DNA of 64,000 nt. Origin: Chrysophaeum taylorii. Its lineage: Eukaryota > Sar > Pelagophyceae > Pelagomonadales > Pelagomonadaceae. A program made the translations under genes and the position numbers. Shown here one piece after another: positions 1-12,300 of the stretch (positions within the stretch are counted from its first letter, which is position 1; every line of letters starts with the position of its first letter). Under the pieces are notes generated by a model. It saw only the letters and a list, made by a program, of their open reading frames with translations, had not been told where the DNA came from and made no database searches. The stretch is from positions 62,001 through 126,000 of the forward strand of contig JAQMWT010000024.1 of the NCBI GenBank assembly GCA_029834535.1, written 5' to 3'.

Positions 1-398
1 CCCTTTGTCCTTCTTCTCTTACATAATAAATAAAATATCCTGCGTCGGACGGACGGACGGACGGAGACCTGTCTCTCCTCCTCGGCAAGAAGAAGAAGAA
101 GAAGAAGAAGGAGAAGAAGGCTGTTCTTTCTTCGCCTCCCAAAAAAGAAGAAAAAAGTGATGTTGTTGTATAAAGAAGAAACAGTTCTCCCAACGGCCAG
201 ACGCCACTAAACGACGTAGACAATGCAATAATTCAGCGAAGGAATGAATATTTTAGGTGTTTCGAAGGATTCTCAACAATTCCGAGCAGAATATTGGGAT
301 GATACATATTGGATGTTTGTATAGGGCTAGGCTTGGAAGCCTTTCCTGGGTGCAAGGACCCTGATTGATCAAAACAAAACCACAAAGCAAAAAACAAA
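1..398. other. 5' flank of the polyketide synthase gene, no gene seen
   Basis: No convincing coding region. It holds a short ACGG tandem run near 51-65, GAA/AAG-rich microsatellites near 88-120 and 147-180, and AT-richer DNA just before the ATG at 399. The upstream promoter and 5' UTR of the large synthase presumably lie here, but I see no clear TATA box. Confidence 0.5.
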
Positions 399-3300
399 AT
401 GGCTGCCTACGCCCAAGCCGTGCGGTGGGGCGGCCAGCCGACGAGGAGGACGACGAGGACGGGGGACACGAGTTTCGCCGAGGCCGAGCTGTCGAAGGCG
501 AAGGAGGCGCGCGATCTGTGGGCACCGCTGGAGCGCGGTATGGCGCTTCGCGGCGACGAGGCGACGCTCTACGACGAGGAGCTGGGCGCCATATCTTACG
601 TGGAGCTCTCAGACCGCGCGACGCGTCTCGCGGCGTGGCTGAATGCGCGCGTGGCGGGCCCCGGGTCGACCGTGGGGGTGCTGTTGCACAACTCGACGAA
701 GGTGATCGAATGTCACTACGCGATCGCGAGGATCGGGTGCGTCGTTCTCAACCTCAACACGCGGCTGAGCGCGAGCGAGCTCGCGTACGTCCTCGAGGCG
801 GCCGAGTGCGAGGTAGTTATATGCAGCGAATCGGATCGTGTCGACGCCCGGGTCGTGGTGCGGTCCGACTTGGAGCCCGAGGAGTCCGAGTCGTCGTCGT
901 CGTCGTCGTCGTCTTTCGTCGCGAAAAACGCCGGCGGCGCGGCCGAGATGTACTTCACGTCCGGCACGACGGGACGGCCGAAGGGCGTCGTCCTCGAGGC
1001 CGAGGTCGTGCTCCTCCACGCGCTCGGGTGCATGGTCGAGCACCGGCTCAAGGCTTCGGACGCGTGGCTCCACGCGGCGCCGATGTTTCATCTGGTCGAC
1101 GCCTACGCGATTTTTGCCATAACTTGGGTCGGGGGATCGCACGTTTCTATCCCCTTCAGCCTCGACGGGGTCATCGATGCCGTCCGAACTAAAGGCATCA
1201 CCGTCACGAATGTCGCGAGTACCATGATCACGATGCTGGTCTCGACGCCCGACGTCGCGGATTTGGGTAATTCGTTGGATTTGCTGTCGTGCGGAGGCGC
1301 GCCTCTCGCTCGGGCGACGGCGGCCAAGCTCCTGGCTGTTTATCGGAACGAATTTTTCCAGAGCTACGGCATGACCGAGTGCTGCGGGAAGATCGCGATG
1401 TCCCTGATAGCCCCCGAGCTCCGGGCCACGCTGACGCCCGCCCAGACGATGGATCTCGTCTGCACGTCGGGCCGGCCGTTCCGATTGATGAACGTCCGCG
1501 TCGTCGATCCCGAGAGTGGCGAGGACGTCGGAGCCGGCGAGGTCGGCGAGGTCTGGATTAAGGGCCCGACGGTCTTTGGTGGGTACCACAAGCTCGATCC
1601 CACTGTTGGGTTTCGCGGCGAATGGTTCCGCACGGGGGATCTCGCGTTTACGAGACCAGACGGCTACTTGACGATCACCGACCGCCTCAAGGACATGATA
1701 CTCGTCGGCTCGGAGAACGTATATTGCGTCGAAGTCGAGCGCGCGCTCCACGAGCACCCCGACGTCATCCAGGCCTGCGTCTTTGGGGTCCCCGACGCGG
1801 CCCTCGGGGAGCGCGTCAAGGCGGTGGTCCGCGCGCGCCGGCCTCTCGATCCCAAAAAACTGACGCTCTTCGCCTCCACCCTCCTCGCCGACTTCAAGGT
1901 CCCGCAGATCGTCGAGTTCGTGGACGAGTTCCCGCTCACGGGCAGCGGCAAGATCGCCAAGGGCGAGCTCAAGAAGAAAATGAAGACCAAGTCCGACGAC
2001 CTTCTGCTCGGGGTTGACTGGGAGCGGGTCGGCCCGCCGCCGGCAGCTGCTGACGTCGCCTCTGTTGTCTGCGTCGTCGTCTCTGGTTGCGGCGACGACA
2101 AGAACCTGGCGTCGATGCTAAGTTGCGGCGGCGAGGTGGTGCGGCTCGAGGCTTGCGACGGGCTGCTGAGCGAGGCGGCGCTCGCGGCAGACGCCGCGGC
2201 GCTCGAGCGAACTCGCGGCAGACGCCGCGTCTTGTTCGTGGTGGACGAGACCACCAGCCCGCACGTCGCTGTCCGCCACTCGCTCGCCGTCGCGAGGCGC
2301 GAGTTCGAGACCTACGCTGTGGTGGCTCGCGCGGGCGCCGTCTGGGGCTTCTGGCGGTCGTTCGCCACCGAGACCTCCGCGACGGTGCGGCTCGTCGAGG
2401 TCGTCGGCTCGGCTCGCCGCGAAGACGTTCTGGCCGTCGCCTTTCCCCGAGGAGGAGGCTCCTGCAACGAGGAGCGAAGGCTGGTGGATGGGATGGTGTA
2501 TCGCCCCGTGCTCAAGCCGCGAACACCCCCCGCCGTGGCGCTGCCAGATTTTCGCGGCACGACGCACCTCGTCACCGGCGCGAGCGGCGGTCTCGGACGA
2601 GAACTCTCCGAGCGGCTCGCGGCCATGGGCGCGGCGAAGCTCGTGCTCGCGTCGCGCCGCGGCAATTCGTCGTCGTCGTCGTCGTCGATGACCGGTAGTA
2701 TCGAGGCTGTCGTCGTCGTCGTCGCCTGCGACGTCGCCGATCGATCGGCGGTCCGCGAGTTAATGGCTCGGTTTGGCCCCTTCGACGCGATCTGGCATCT
2801 CGCGGGCGCGGTCGACGACGGGTTCGCAAAAACGCTCTCGCCAGACCGCGTGCTTCGCGTGCTCAGACCCAAGGTCGACGGATCGCTCGCGCTCGCGGAA
2901 TTCTCGCCGCCGTCCACCAAGCTCGTCATGTTCTCGTCGGTCTACGGTCTCCTCGGGTCGCCTCAGCTCACGCACTACGCGGCGGCCAACGCCTTCCAAG
3001 ACGCGCTCGCGACCAGGAGGCCGAACTCTTTGTCCGTGAGCTGGGGCACCTGGGCCGACGCGGGCATGGCCCACCGGTTTGGGCCGGACTTTCGCAAATC
3101 GATCGAGGCCGCGGGCATGCGCATGATCGAGCTCGACGAAGGCTTCGACTTGCTTTTCCGATTGTACGCTACCGGCGAAACCGAAACCCACGCGGCCGCG
3201 ATCCCTGCCGACTGGAAGAAGTACGGCAGATCGAGACGTGGAATGAAGCCCCAGCCCCTCGCCGAGGCCCTAACCGAGGGTGCGGTCGTCGAAGACCCGC

Positions 3301-6300
3301 CGCGCGCCAAGACACCAGTAGACGATGCGCGCTCGAAGGTCCGCCGCGTGCTCAAAGAGGTGATCGGCCTTGGTTTTGACGACGACGACAAGGATGATTC
3401 GACGCCTCTCGCGACCTTGGGGGTGTCGTCGCTCCACGCCGTCGCCTTCGCGAACGCCCTGAGCGAGGCGACGGGCCTCGACCTCCCGCCCACTTTAGTC
3501 TTCGAGTGCGTGAGCGTCGCCGGCGTCGTCGAGCACATCTCTTCTTCCTCCTCCTCAACGCGAGACGACGAAACGAAAGTGGTGCGCCGCGTGCTCAAAG
3601 AGGTGATCGGCGTTGGTTTCGACGACGACGACAAGGATGATTCGTCGACGCCTCTCGCGACCTTGGGGGTGTCGTCGCTCCACGCCGTCGCCTTCGCGAA
3701 CGCCCTGAGCGAGGCGACGGGCCTCGACCTCCCGCCCACTTTAGTCTTCGAGTGCGTCAGTATCTCGGGCGTCGCAGACCGCATCAAGCGCGGTCGTCGT
3801 CGTCGTCACGACCCCGTCAAACCACCACCTCAACAAATCCAGGAGGAGGAGGAGGCAAGGATGAAGAAGGTGGTGGGCGCCGCGTGCCGGCTGCCAGGAT
3901 CAGTCGACGACGTCGCGAGTCTCTGGCACAAGCTCGAGACTGGTTCGAACTGCGTGACGGCGCCGTTCGCGGGTCGACCCCACGCCGGCAGGCCGGCCGG
4001 CTACTTGAGCGCGGCGAGCATCACGTGCTTTGACGGCGAAGCGTTTGGAATGTCGCACGCCGAAGCGTGCGTCCTCGATCCCCAGCAGCGTCTCGCGCTC
4101 GCGTGCGGCGCGGAAACGCTGCAGTTCTTGGTCGACGCGAGCGACGACGTTTCGACGTTCGTCGGCGCGACGCAGGTGGACTACGCCAACGTCCTCGCGA
4201 AAGCCAAAGCGACCTCGGCCTACGAGGCGACGGGCGCCGCGACGATCGCTGCTATCGCGAACCGAATTCCCTACGTCTTCGATCTGAAGGGTCCGTCGGC
4301 GGCCGTCGACACGGCCTGCTCGTCGACGCTCGTCGCCCTACACCTCGCGTCGCAGCAGCCGACCAAAGGCGCGGTGGTGGGGGGCGTCAACGCGATTCTC
4401 TCGAGCCGCTGGTCCGACGCCTTTTCGCGCGCCGGAATGCTCTCGCCGACCCACCGGTGCGCCTTCGCGTCGGACGACGCCGACGGCTACGTTCGGGGCG
4501 AGGCTTCGAGCTTCGTGGCGTTGTTGGACGACCAAAAGGAGGAGCAGCAGCAGCAGCAGCAACGGGGGTTGTTTTTGTTTTTGGAGGGGGTCTCGGTGAA
4601 TCAGGACGGCCGGTCGAACGGCCTCACGGCGCCCAACCCGGCCTCCCAGGTGGCCATGCTGCGGCGGCGGCGGCGGCGAGCGAACGTCCCGGCCTACGTC
4701 GAAGCCCACGGCACCGGGACGCGTCTGGGCGACCCGATCGAGCTCGAGGCGCTGAGCAGGGTCTACGGCGACAAACGCGAGCCCTTGTTGACGGCGTCTC
4801 TCAAGTCGAATTTTGGCCATTCGGAGTGCGCGGCGGCGGGCTCCTCTTTGGTCAAGCTCGTGTGCCTCTCTTCACGGCGCGATGTTCCGATATCCCTGCA
4901 CGTCCGAAAGCTCAACTCGCACCTCGACTGGGCCAACCTCGGCGTCGAGGTCGTCGCCGCTCCGGGCGAGAGGCTTCGCGACCAAGAAGCGAGCCTGGCG
5001 TGCTCGGGCTTTGGCTTCGCGGGAACCAACGCCCACGCGGTCCTTCTAGCAGCACCACCAGCAACAGGCGTTGGTGGTGGTGGTGGGAAACGCCCCGCAG
5101 GCCCGGTCGTCGTCCTGGAGAGCCACTCGCGCGAGGGTCTGAAGGCGACGGCGCGGCGGTGGGCGCGGTTCGGCGGGTCGCTCGCGGGCGTCGCGGCGGC
5201 CAACGCGGCGCGCCGCAAGGTGTTCAAGCACTGCAACGGCGGCGGCGGCGGCTCGGTATGGCGCGCGGCCGCGCGGGACGAGGCCTCTCTCGAAGCGATC
5301 GCCGACGGCGAGGCTCCGGCGATAAAAAAGTCGGTCGCCAAGCCCAACGTCTGCGTGGTGTTCGCGGGCCAGGGTACGGCCTACGCCGGCATGGGCCGCG
5401 ATTTGTCGGTAGGGGACGAAGGCTTGGAGCGCGCGATTCGCGACGCGGCTCGAATCGCCGACGGCGTCACCGGGCTGGACGTGACGGGCGTTCTGTTCGA
5501 CCGCGAGAAACCCCCCGAGTCGAGGCTCCTCCAGCCGGCCCAGGTGTGCCTCCAGTACGCTGTTTTCGGGCGCCTCGAGGCAACATCTTCGGTTTTCAAG
5601 GAAAAGGCGACGGTGATGGTTGGTCATTCGCTCGGCGAAATTTCGGCGTGCGCGTGCGCGGGTCTCGCGACGCTCGAATCCGCGCTCGCCTTCGCGGCGC
5701 GTCGCGGCGCGGCCGTCGACGCGCTTCCGGCGGCTAGTTCGTGGGGCATGCTCGCGCTGCGAGGGTCGGAGGTTCCCGAGGGGTGCGAGCTCGCGGTCGT
5801 CAACTCGCCCGAGTCGGTGGTTGTCGCCGGCCCGACCGAGATTTTGGACGAGAAAAGCGAAGGAAAAAGGCTGAAAGTGGCTGCGGCGTTCCACTCTTCC
5901 GCGATCGAGCCCGCGCTCCCGGCGATCAAAGCGGCGGCGGCGGAATTAGTTGTCGATGAAAGTCCGCGCCGCTTTGATCGCCGGGTGGTCTCGACGCTGA
6001 CGGGAGTTGAGCTGGGATCCTCGAACGACGACGACGACTTTGACCACTGGGTTCGACACGCGCGCGAAGTCTGCGACTTTGCGGCGGCCGTGCGGACGGC
6101 CGCCGAGTCGTGCGACGTCTTCGTGGAGATCGGGCCGAGGCCGCAGCTCGCGCGCCACGTCGAAGCAACGTGCTGCGAAGAAGAAGTCGTGGTGCTGCCG
6201 ACCGTCTTCTCTTCTTCTAAAAGAAGAATAGATCTGTCATTGACGCGTTCGGGCCTCGACGCCCTCTGGATCCAGAACGAAACCCTGGAGGAGGACCTGC

Positions 6301-9300
6301 CCTTCCCGCCGCACGCGGTCTCCTACGAGAAGACGGCTTGGGTCCGTGATATGATCCCGGACGCCGGGGACTCCACCACCGAGGAGGAAGACTGGGCGTG
6401 TTCGCTGCGCCTCGTCTACGACACCGAGTGGGTCAAAGTGCTGCGTCCTACCGTAATTCAAGAAGAAGAAGAAGAATACGTTGTTTTCGAGCGAGCGCCT
6501 GGTGATGAGGACGTCGAGGCGGCGATCGAGGGGCTCGTGGAGGTGCTGCGCGCCGCCGCCGCCGCGGCGGACAAAAAGACGACGGTTATCGTGGTGACGA
6601 ACGGCGCCTGCGAAGGTCGAGACCTGGTGGGCGCGGCTCTGTGGGGGGCCTGCGAGACCGCGCGGCTCGAGGAGGAGAAATGGCGAAAAATCGTCTGCGT
6701 CGACGCCGAGGATCGCGACGAGGCAGTCGCGGCGGCCCTCGGGAATCCGGACGAGGTATCGCTGAGGATTAGGGACGGCGACGTCGAGGCGCTCAGATTG
6801 AGACCTTCGTTCGATCATCACGGCGCCTCGAGCCGGTGGTTCCCAAAAAAGAAATTCCCTAGAGGCGGAGCGGTTCTGATTACCGGCGGCGCGGGCGCCC
6901 TCGGGACGAGAGTGGCGCGCTGGCTTCGAGACGACCACGATCTTCGTCCGATCCTCCTCTCGCGGCGCGACGTGCCGTCGTCCGAGTTCGAAACAAGAAA
7001 ATGCGACGTTTCGGATTGGGACGCCGTGCGCGACGCTGTCGCGGCGATTCTGAAGAAGAAGAAAGACCGAATCGTTGGCGCGATTCACGCCGCGGGCGTC
7101 CTCGACGACGCGGCGGTCGCGACGCTCTCCGTGGACCAGATCAGGCGCGTCGTGCGCCCCAAAGTCCGCGGCGCCTTGAATCTCGCGCGGGCTCTGCGAG
7201 ACGAGGACGTCGACTTCGTCTGGTTCTTTTCGTCGGTGACGGCGCTCATGGGAAACCCTGGCCAGACGGTCTACGGCGCGGCCAACGCAGTCCTGGACGC
7301 GATCGCCCGCCGCTCCAACCACGAGCAGCAGCAAAATATCCTCTCGATACAGTGGGGGCCCTGGGCCGAGCGCGGCATGGCCGCGGGCGTCCTCCACAAG
7401 CTCGAGGCGAGCCCGTGGGTCCCCATGTCGGACGACGACGCCCTCGACGGCCTCGGCGCCGTCCTCAACAGCAATAACGACTCGTCGTCGTCGTCGTCGC
7501 GGGTCGTGGCCGTCGCCCGCCTCAACGCGCAGCGCATCCGAGCCTCGATGCGACGACACCCCCATCGAGCGCGCTTCTTTTCGAACATCATCTCCCCGCC
7601 GGAGGACCACCGCGAACGACGAGATTCGTCCGTTGGCGCCCCTCCGGCGGAAGAAGTTTTTGAAGATGGCGACGACCAACAAAACCAGGCGGTGCTGCTG
7701 CGCGCGGTGCTGGAGAAGAACGGCGCTTCGACCCGCGGGCTCGAGCGGTCGACGTCGCTCGCGTCGCTCGGGCTCGACTCCCTCGACAGCGCCTCGGTCG
7801 CTTCGGATTTGGCCGCGGCCTTTGGGATCATCGCGTCGCCCATGCTTCTCCTCGAGCTCGAGTCGTACGGCGACTTGTGCGACCGCGTCGCGCAGGAGGC
7901 GGTCGTGCCCGCAACCACCACCACCACAAAGAGGAGGAAGAAGAAGCCGTTTCGCTGCGATGATGGCGACAACGAGAGGTCGTCGTCCTTCGAGACCAAG
8001 CTGCGCGCGGTGCTGGAGAAGAACGGCGCTTCGACCCGCGGGCTCGAGCGGTCGACGTCGCTCGCGTCGCTCGGGCTCGACTCCCTCGACAGCGCCTCGG
8101 TCGCTTCGGATTTGGCCGCGGCCTTTGGGATCATCGCGTCGCCCATGCTTCTCCTCGAGCTCGAGTCGTACGGCGACTTGTGCGACCGCGTCGCGCGGGA
8201 GGTGCCACCACAGCAGCCGTTGGTGCCTCCCAAGCAGCAGCAGCAGCGCGCCAGCAGCAGCGAGGGGACGCTGCGCGCGGTGCTCGAGGCACACGGCGCT
8301 TCGACCCGCGGGCTCGAGCGGTCGACGCCGATCGCGTCGCTCGGGCTCGATTCCCTCGACAGCGCCTCGGTCGCTTCGGATTTGGCCGCGGCCTTTGGGA
8401 TCATCGCGTCGCCCATGCTTCTCCTCGAGCTCGAGACGTACGGCGACTTGTGCGATACTTGCGGCGGGAGCAGCAGCGTCCAGCAAGAAGTCGTCGTTAA
8501 ACCCGAACCCCGAGACGACGCTAGCGCGAACTCGTTCGCGGGCGAGGCGTTGGCGGCGATCGAGGCGCTCCGGCTGCCGTCGCCGGGATTCCTGCTGGCG
8601 TGGGGGTTTGCGAAAGTGGTGTGGTGGGCGACGCGCATCGCGTTCGTATTTTGGGCGGTGACCTCGGCGTTTCCCGAGTCGTACCAGGATCTCGTCGAGG
8701 GCGAGCGGCGCGAGAGGTGGGGCTGGTTCGCGTTGGAGTGGTGGATCTCGGGCACGATGGCGACGGTCGTGATGTGGGGCGCGTCGCTCGGGTTTGGCCT
8801 CGCGGCCAAGTGGGTGCTCGTGGGCGAATACAGAGAGGTGCGCCGAGAGTCGAACTGGTCGTGGTACGCGCTGAGGTGCGAGCTCGCGGACCGCGCGGTC
8901 GCGCAGGCCGAGGCGTCGTGTTTGTGGGCCGTCGCGGACGGCTCGGGGTGGCTGCGGGCGTGGTACCGCGCTCTGGGAGCGAACGTGGGCGCGAACGCGA
9001 TCCTTTCGCGCGGAGCGTGCGCGCGAGCGCCCGACCTCGTCGCGATCGGCGAGGGCGCGATTTTCGAGAGGGGAGCGGCGTGCGAGCCGTGTCGCCAGGA
9101 CCCCGGCGCCAAGTGCTTCGGGGCCCGGAAGGTCGTGGTCGGGCCGAGGGCGCGAGTCTCGGTGGAAGCGCGGGCGTACGGCGGATGCGTGCTCGGGGCC
9201 GGCGCGGTCGCCGAGCCCGGGGCGGCCGCGACGGGCTTGGTGCCGACGGGCGCTCGCGCGACGGGCCACGGCGTCGTTTTTGGTCTCGAAAAAGCCGCCT

Positions 9301-12300
9301 CTCACCTCGAGTCGTCCTACTATTCTTCGTCGTCGTGGTTTTTGGATATTCTGGAGGCCGTGTGCCTCGTGGCGTTCGGAGCCGTCCCGGCGTCGATGCT
9401 CGCGGCCGTCGCCTACCACCTCTACGCGAGCGTCGCGGCCTCGTACGTCCTTTTCGGCACGTATCTGTGCTTCTTCGCGATCATTACGAAACGAGCGTTG
9501 CTCGGGGCGCGCCGCCGCGAGGACGTCGCCGTCGAGCTTGCGACCCAGTCGCTCGCGCGTCGAATGAGTTTCGCCGACCGCGCGGCCGCGTTGGCCGCGG
9601 AAAATTTCGTCGATCTCTTCTTTTCCTCGACGATAATCCAGAACCTCTGGCTCAACATGCTCGGAGCGGACGTCGCGTGGTCGGCGGACGTGGCTTGTTT
9701 CCGCGATTTCCGGGCCTCGACGGCCGAGTTTTTCCACGTCGGCGAGGGCGCCTTTTTGGCTGGAATTCCGAGAATTTCGTGCGCGGAAGTCGTCGGCGAA
9801 GTCGTCCGATTCTCGGCAGTTCGCGTCGAGGCGGGCGCCTACGTCGGCTTCGGGGCGTCGCTGCTCCCGGGGACCACGGTCAAGACTGGAGGGGCTGTCG
9901 CCGATTCGGCTTTGGTCGGTCCGCGTCGCGTCGTCGAATCGCGAACGACGATCGTCGGCGTCCAAGGCTACTCCGACCGCGAGATCGCCTTCAAGAGGAG
10001 GAGACCTGACTTATTAGTAACAACAACGTCGTCGGAACCGACGCCGACCTACCACCTCATATTGTTGACGTGCTTGGGCTTCGCGGTCGGGCTCGAGTAC
10101 GCGTTGATCAGCGCGTCGCTCCGCGCCTGCGCTTTCGTCGTCGCGACCGTCGGCGGGAAGTCGCGTTCTCCGAGCGCTACTCTGCTCGCGATACTCCCGT
10201 TCGTGCGGTTGTTGGCGGGATGCGCGGCGACGCTCGCCGCGCTCCTTCACAAGCGCCTGGTGCTGGGAACAATCCGTCCGCTCGACGACGACGATCACCA
10301 CCGCACGTCGTGGCGGCCGCGGAGTTTCGGGATCATCGCCTGGCTCGTCCAGTTCCGCCTCAACATCGCGGTCGACGCGTGGTTCGAGCCCCTGGCGTTC
10401 ACGCCGCTGATAGCAGCGTTATGGCGTACGATGGGCGCTTCGGTCGGGCCGCGCGCGCGCCTCGCGCGCCTCGGTCCCCCCGACCACGACGCTCTACGTG
10501 TAGGTTCGCGCGCTTACCTCGGCGCTACGGGCGTCGTCTACGCGCACGACTTTGCGGGGGGTGGTCTCGGCTTCAAACGGTGCGTGATTGGCGACGACGT
10601 CTCGGTGTTCGGGCCCTCGGCCGTGCTCCCCGGCACGCGCCTCGCGCCCGGCGTCTCGCTCGCTCCGGGCTCGATGACTCTGGCTGGAACCTACGAGAAG
10701 CGCGACCTCCACGGCCTCTACAAGGCGAATCCGGCGCGACCCTGCATGGGTCCGGCCATTCCCCCCGACGACGCGCCGTCCTCGTTGTTCGACGACCGCG
10801 CCGACGCCGACTGGCTTTTGAAGGGGGACAACGTCCGGCCTACCCCGAACCGTCTCCTCGACGACGCGTTTCGCCTCGTGGTTTCGGCTTCTTCTTCTTC
10901 TTCTTCTTCTTCTTCTTCTTCTTGTTGGAAGAAGACTTCTTCCAAGAATAAGAAGAAGAAGCAGCAGCAGCTTCCGTCGTCGTCGTCGTCCGAGGAGGTT
11001 CCGCGCGCGGTGCCGGTCGCGGCGTCGTCGTGGGGCAAGGACGACAAGACGCCCTGCGCCGCCGTCGTGGTCGAGCCGCCACAACCCGAAACGAACGAGG
11101 ACGCCACGACGCCGCGCCTTCGATTCGCTTTGGCGGTCGCGGCCGTCGCCGTCGCCGTCGCGGTCGCCCCGCTCGCGTCGGCGTTAGGCGCGGGAGCCTG
11201 GTGGTGGTGGTGGCTGAACAGCACCGACGACAAGACCGGCGTTGTTGTTCCTTCTTTCGAATCGCGAGAAGAAGACCAGAAGAAGATCCTGGTGGCCGTC
11301 CTGCTCGGAAGCGACGAGGAGTCGTGGGCGCGAGAGAAGGACCTCTGGCGAGCGTGCTGCATGGTCGACGCGACCCGAGCCCTCGCGCGCCGTCGGATCG
11401 CCGAGGCGCCGGTCCCGGCGGCCATCGCGTGCGCGACGAGTCCCCGCGCTCTGATGGAGAAAATCGAAAGAGCGACCAAACATCAGAACACACGACAACA
11501 ACAGCAGCAGCGGGTGGCTCTCCTGTTTGGCGGCGAATCGCTGTACGCGGGCGTCGCCGACGGGCTGTGGGAAGGGTGCGACGAGTTCCGGCGCGCCGCG
11601 CGGCGCGCGATCGACGTTTTCGCGGCCGAGGGCGTCGCCCTTCGATTCGGGACGGCTTTGGTTCCGCGGGACACGAAGGAACGCAACGCGCTCGCGTTTG
11701 TCGTCCAGTACGCGCTAGCTCGCCTCGTCTGCGAGTCTTGGGACCTCCGGCCCGTGGGAGTTTTGGGGTATTCGATCGGCGAGCTCGCCGCGGCGGTGAT
11801 TTCTGGGACCCTTACCCTCCGAGACGTCGCGCGTCTCTTCGCCGCGACTACGTACTCTCGCTTCGACGATCGCGAAGGCGCGATGGCCGTGGTTTCTCGC
11901 ACGACCCGGTCTAGTTTGGTTCGGGATCTCGGAGACGCCTGTATTGCGGCCGAGTATTCGGACGAAACCTTTATGATTGCGGGCGCAGCCCGAGCCGTTC
12001 GAGAGGCTCGTTTTCGGTTAGAAAGTCGCGACGCGACCTGTACCATTCTCAAGGAGGTTCGGCGCGCGTACCATTCGCCGCTCCACTCGGTCCAGACCGC
12101 CAAAGACTTTGTTCTTCTTCCCATTAGTAATAATAATAATCGTGCTGGCGAGCGAGAGCGATTACCCCCCTTCTATTCGTGCGCCCTCGGCGCTCGAATC
12201 CCAGAAAAGCAGTGCCGGCCCAAGACGACGACGGACCTCGGAGCCCTCTACGACGCCCCAGTTCTGTTTTCGAGGGCGATCGACGCCTTAATAGAAGAGG

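Noticed and set aside
365-1192. Arg/Gly-rich frame of 275 codons overlapping the start of the synthase
   Set aside because: Out of frame with strong adenylation motifs; composition typical of a shadow frame in GC-rich DNA.
7271-9112. 613-codon minus-strand frame with three repeated segments
   Set aside because: The repeats simply mirror the triplicated ACP DNA on the other strand.
6237-9965. Very long minus-strand open frame (1242 codons) opposite the synthase
   Set aside because: Arg/Asp/Glu-rich mirror of the plus-strand codons; no recognisable domain, while the plus strand has complete catalytic motifs.
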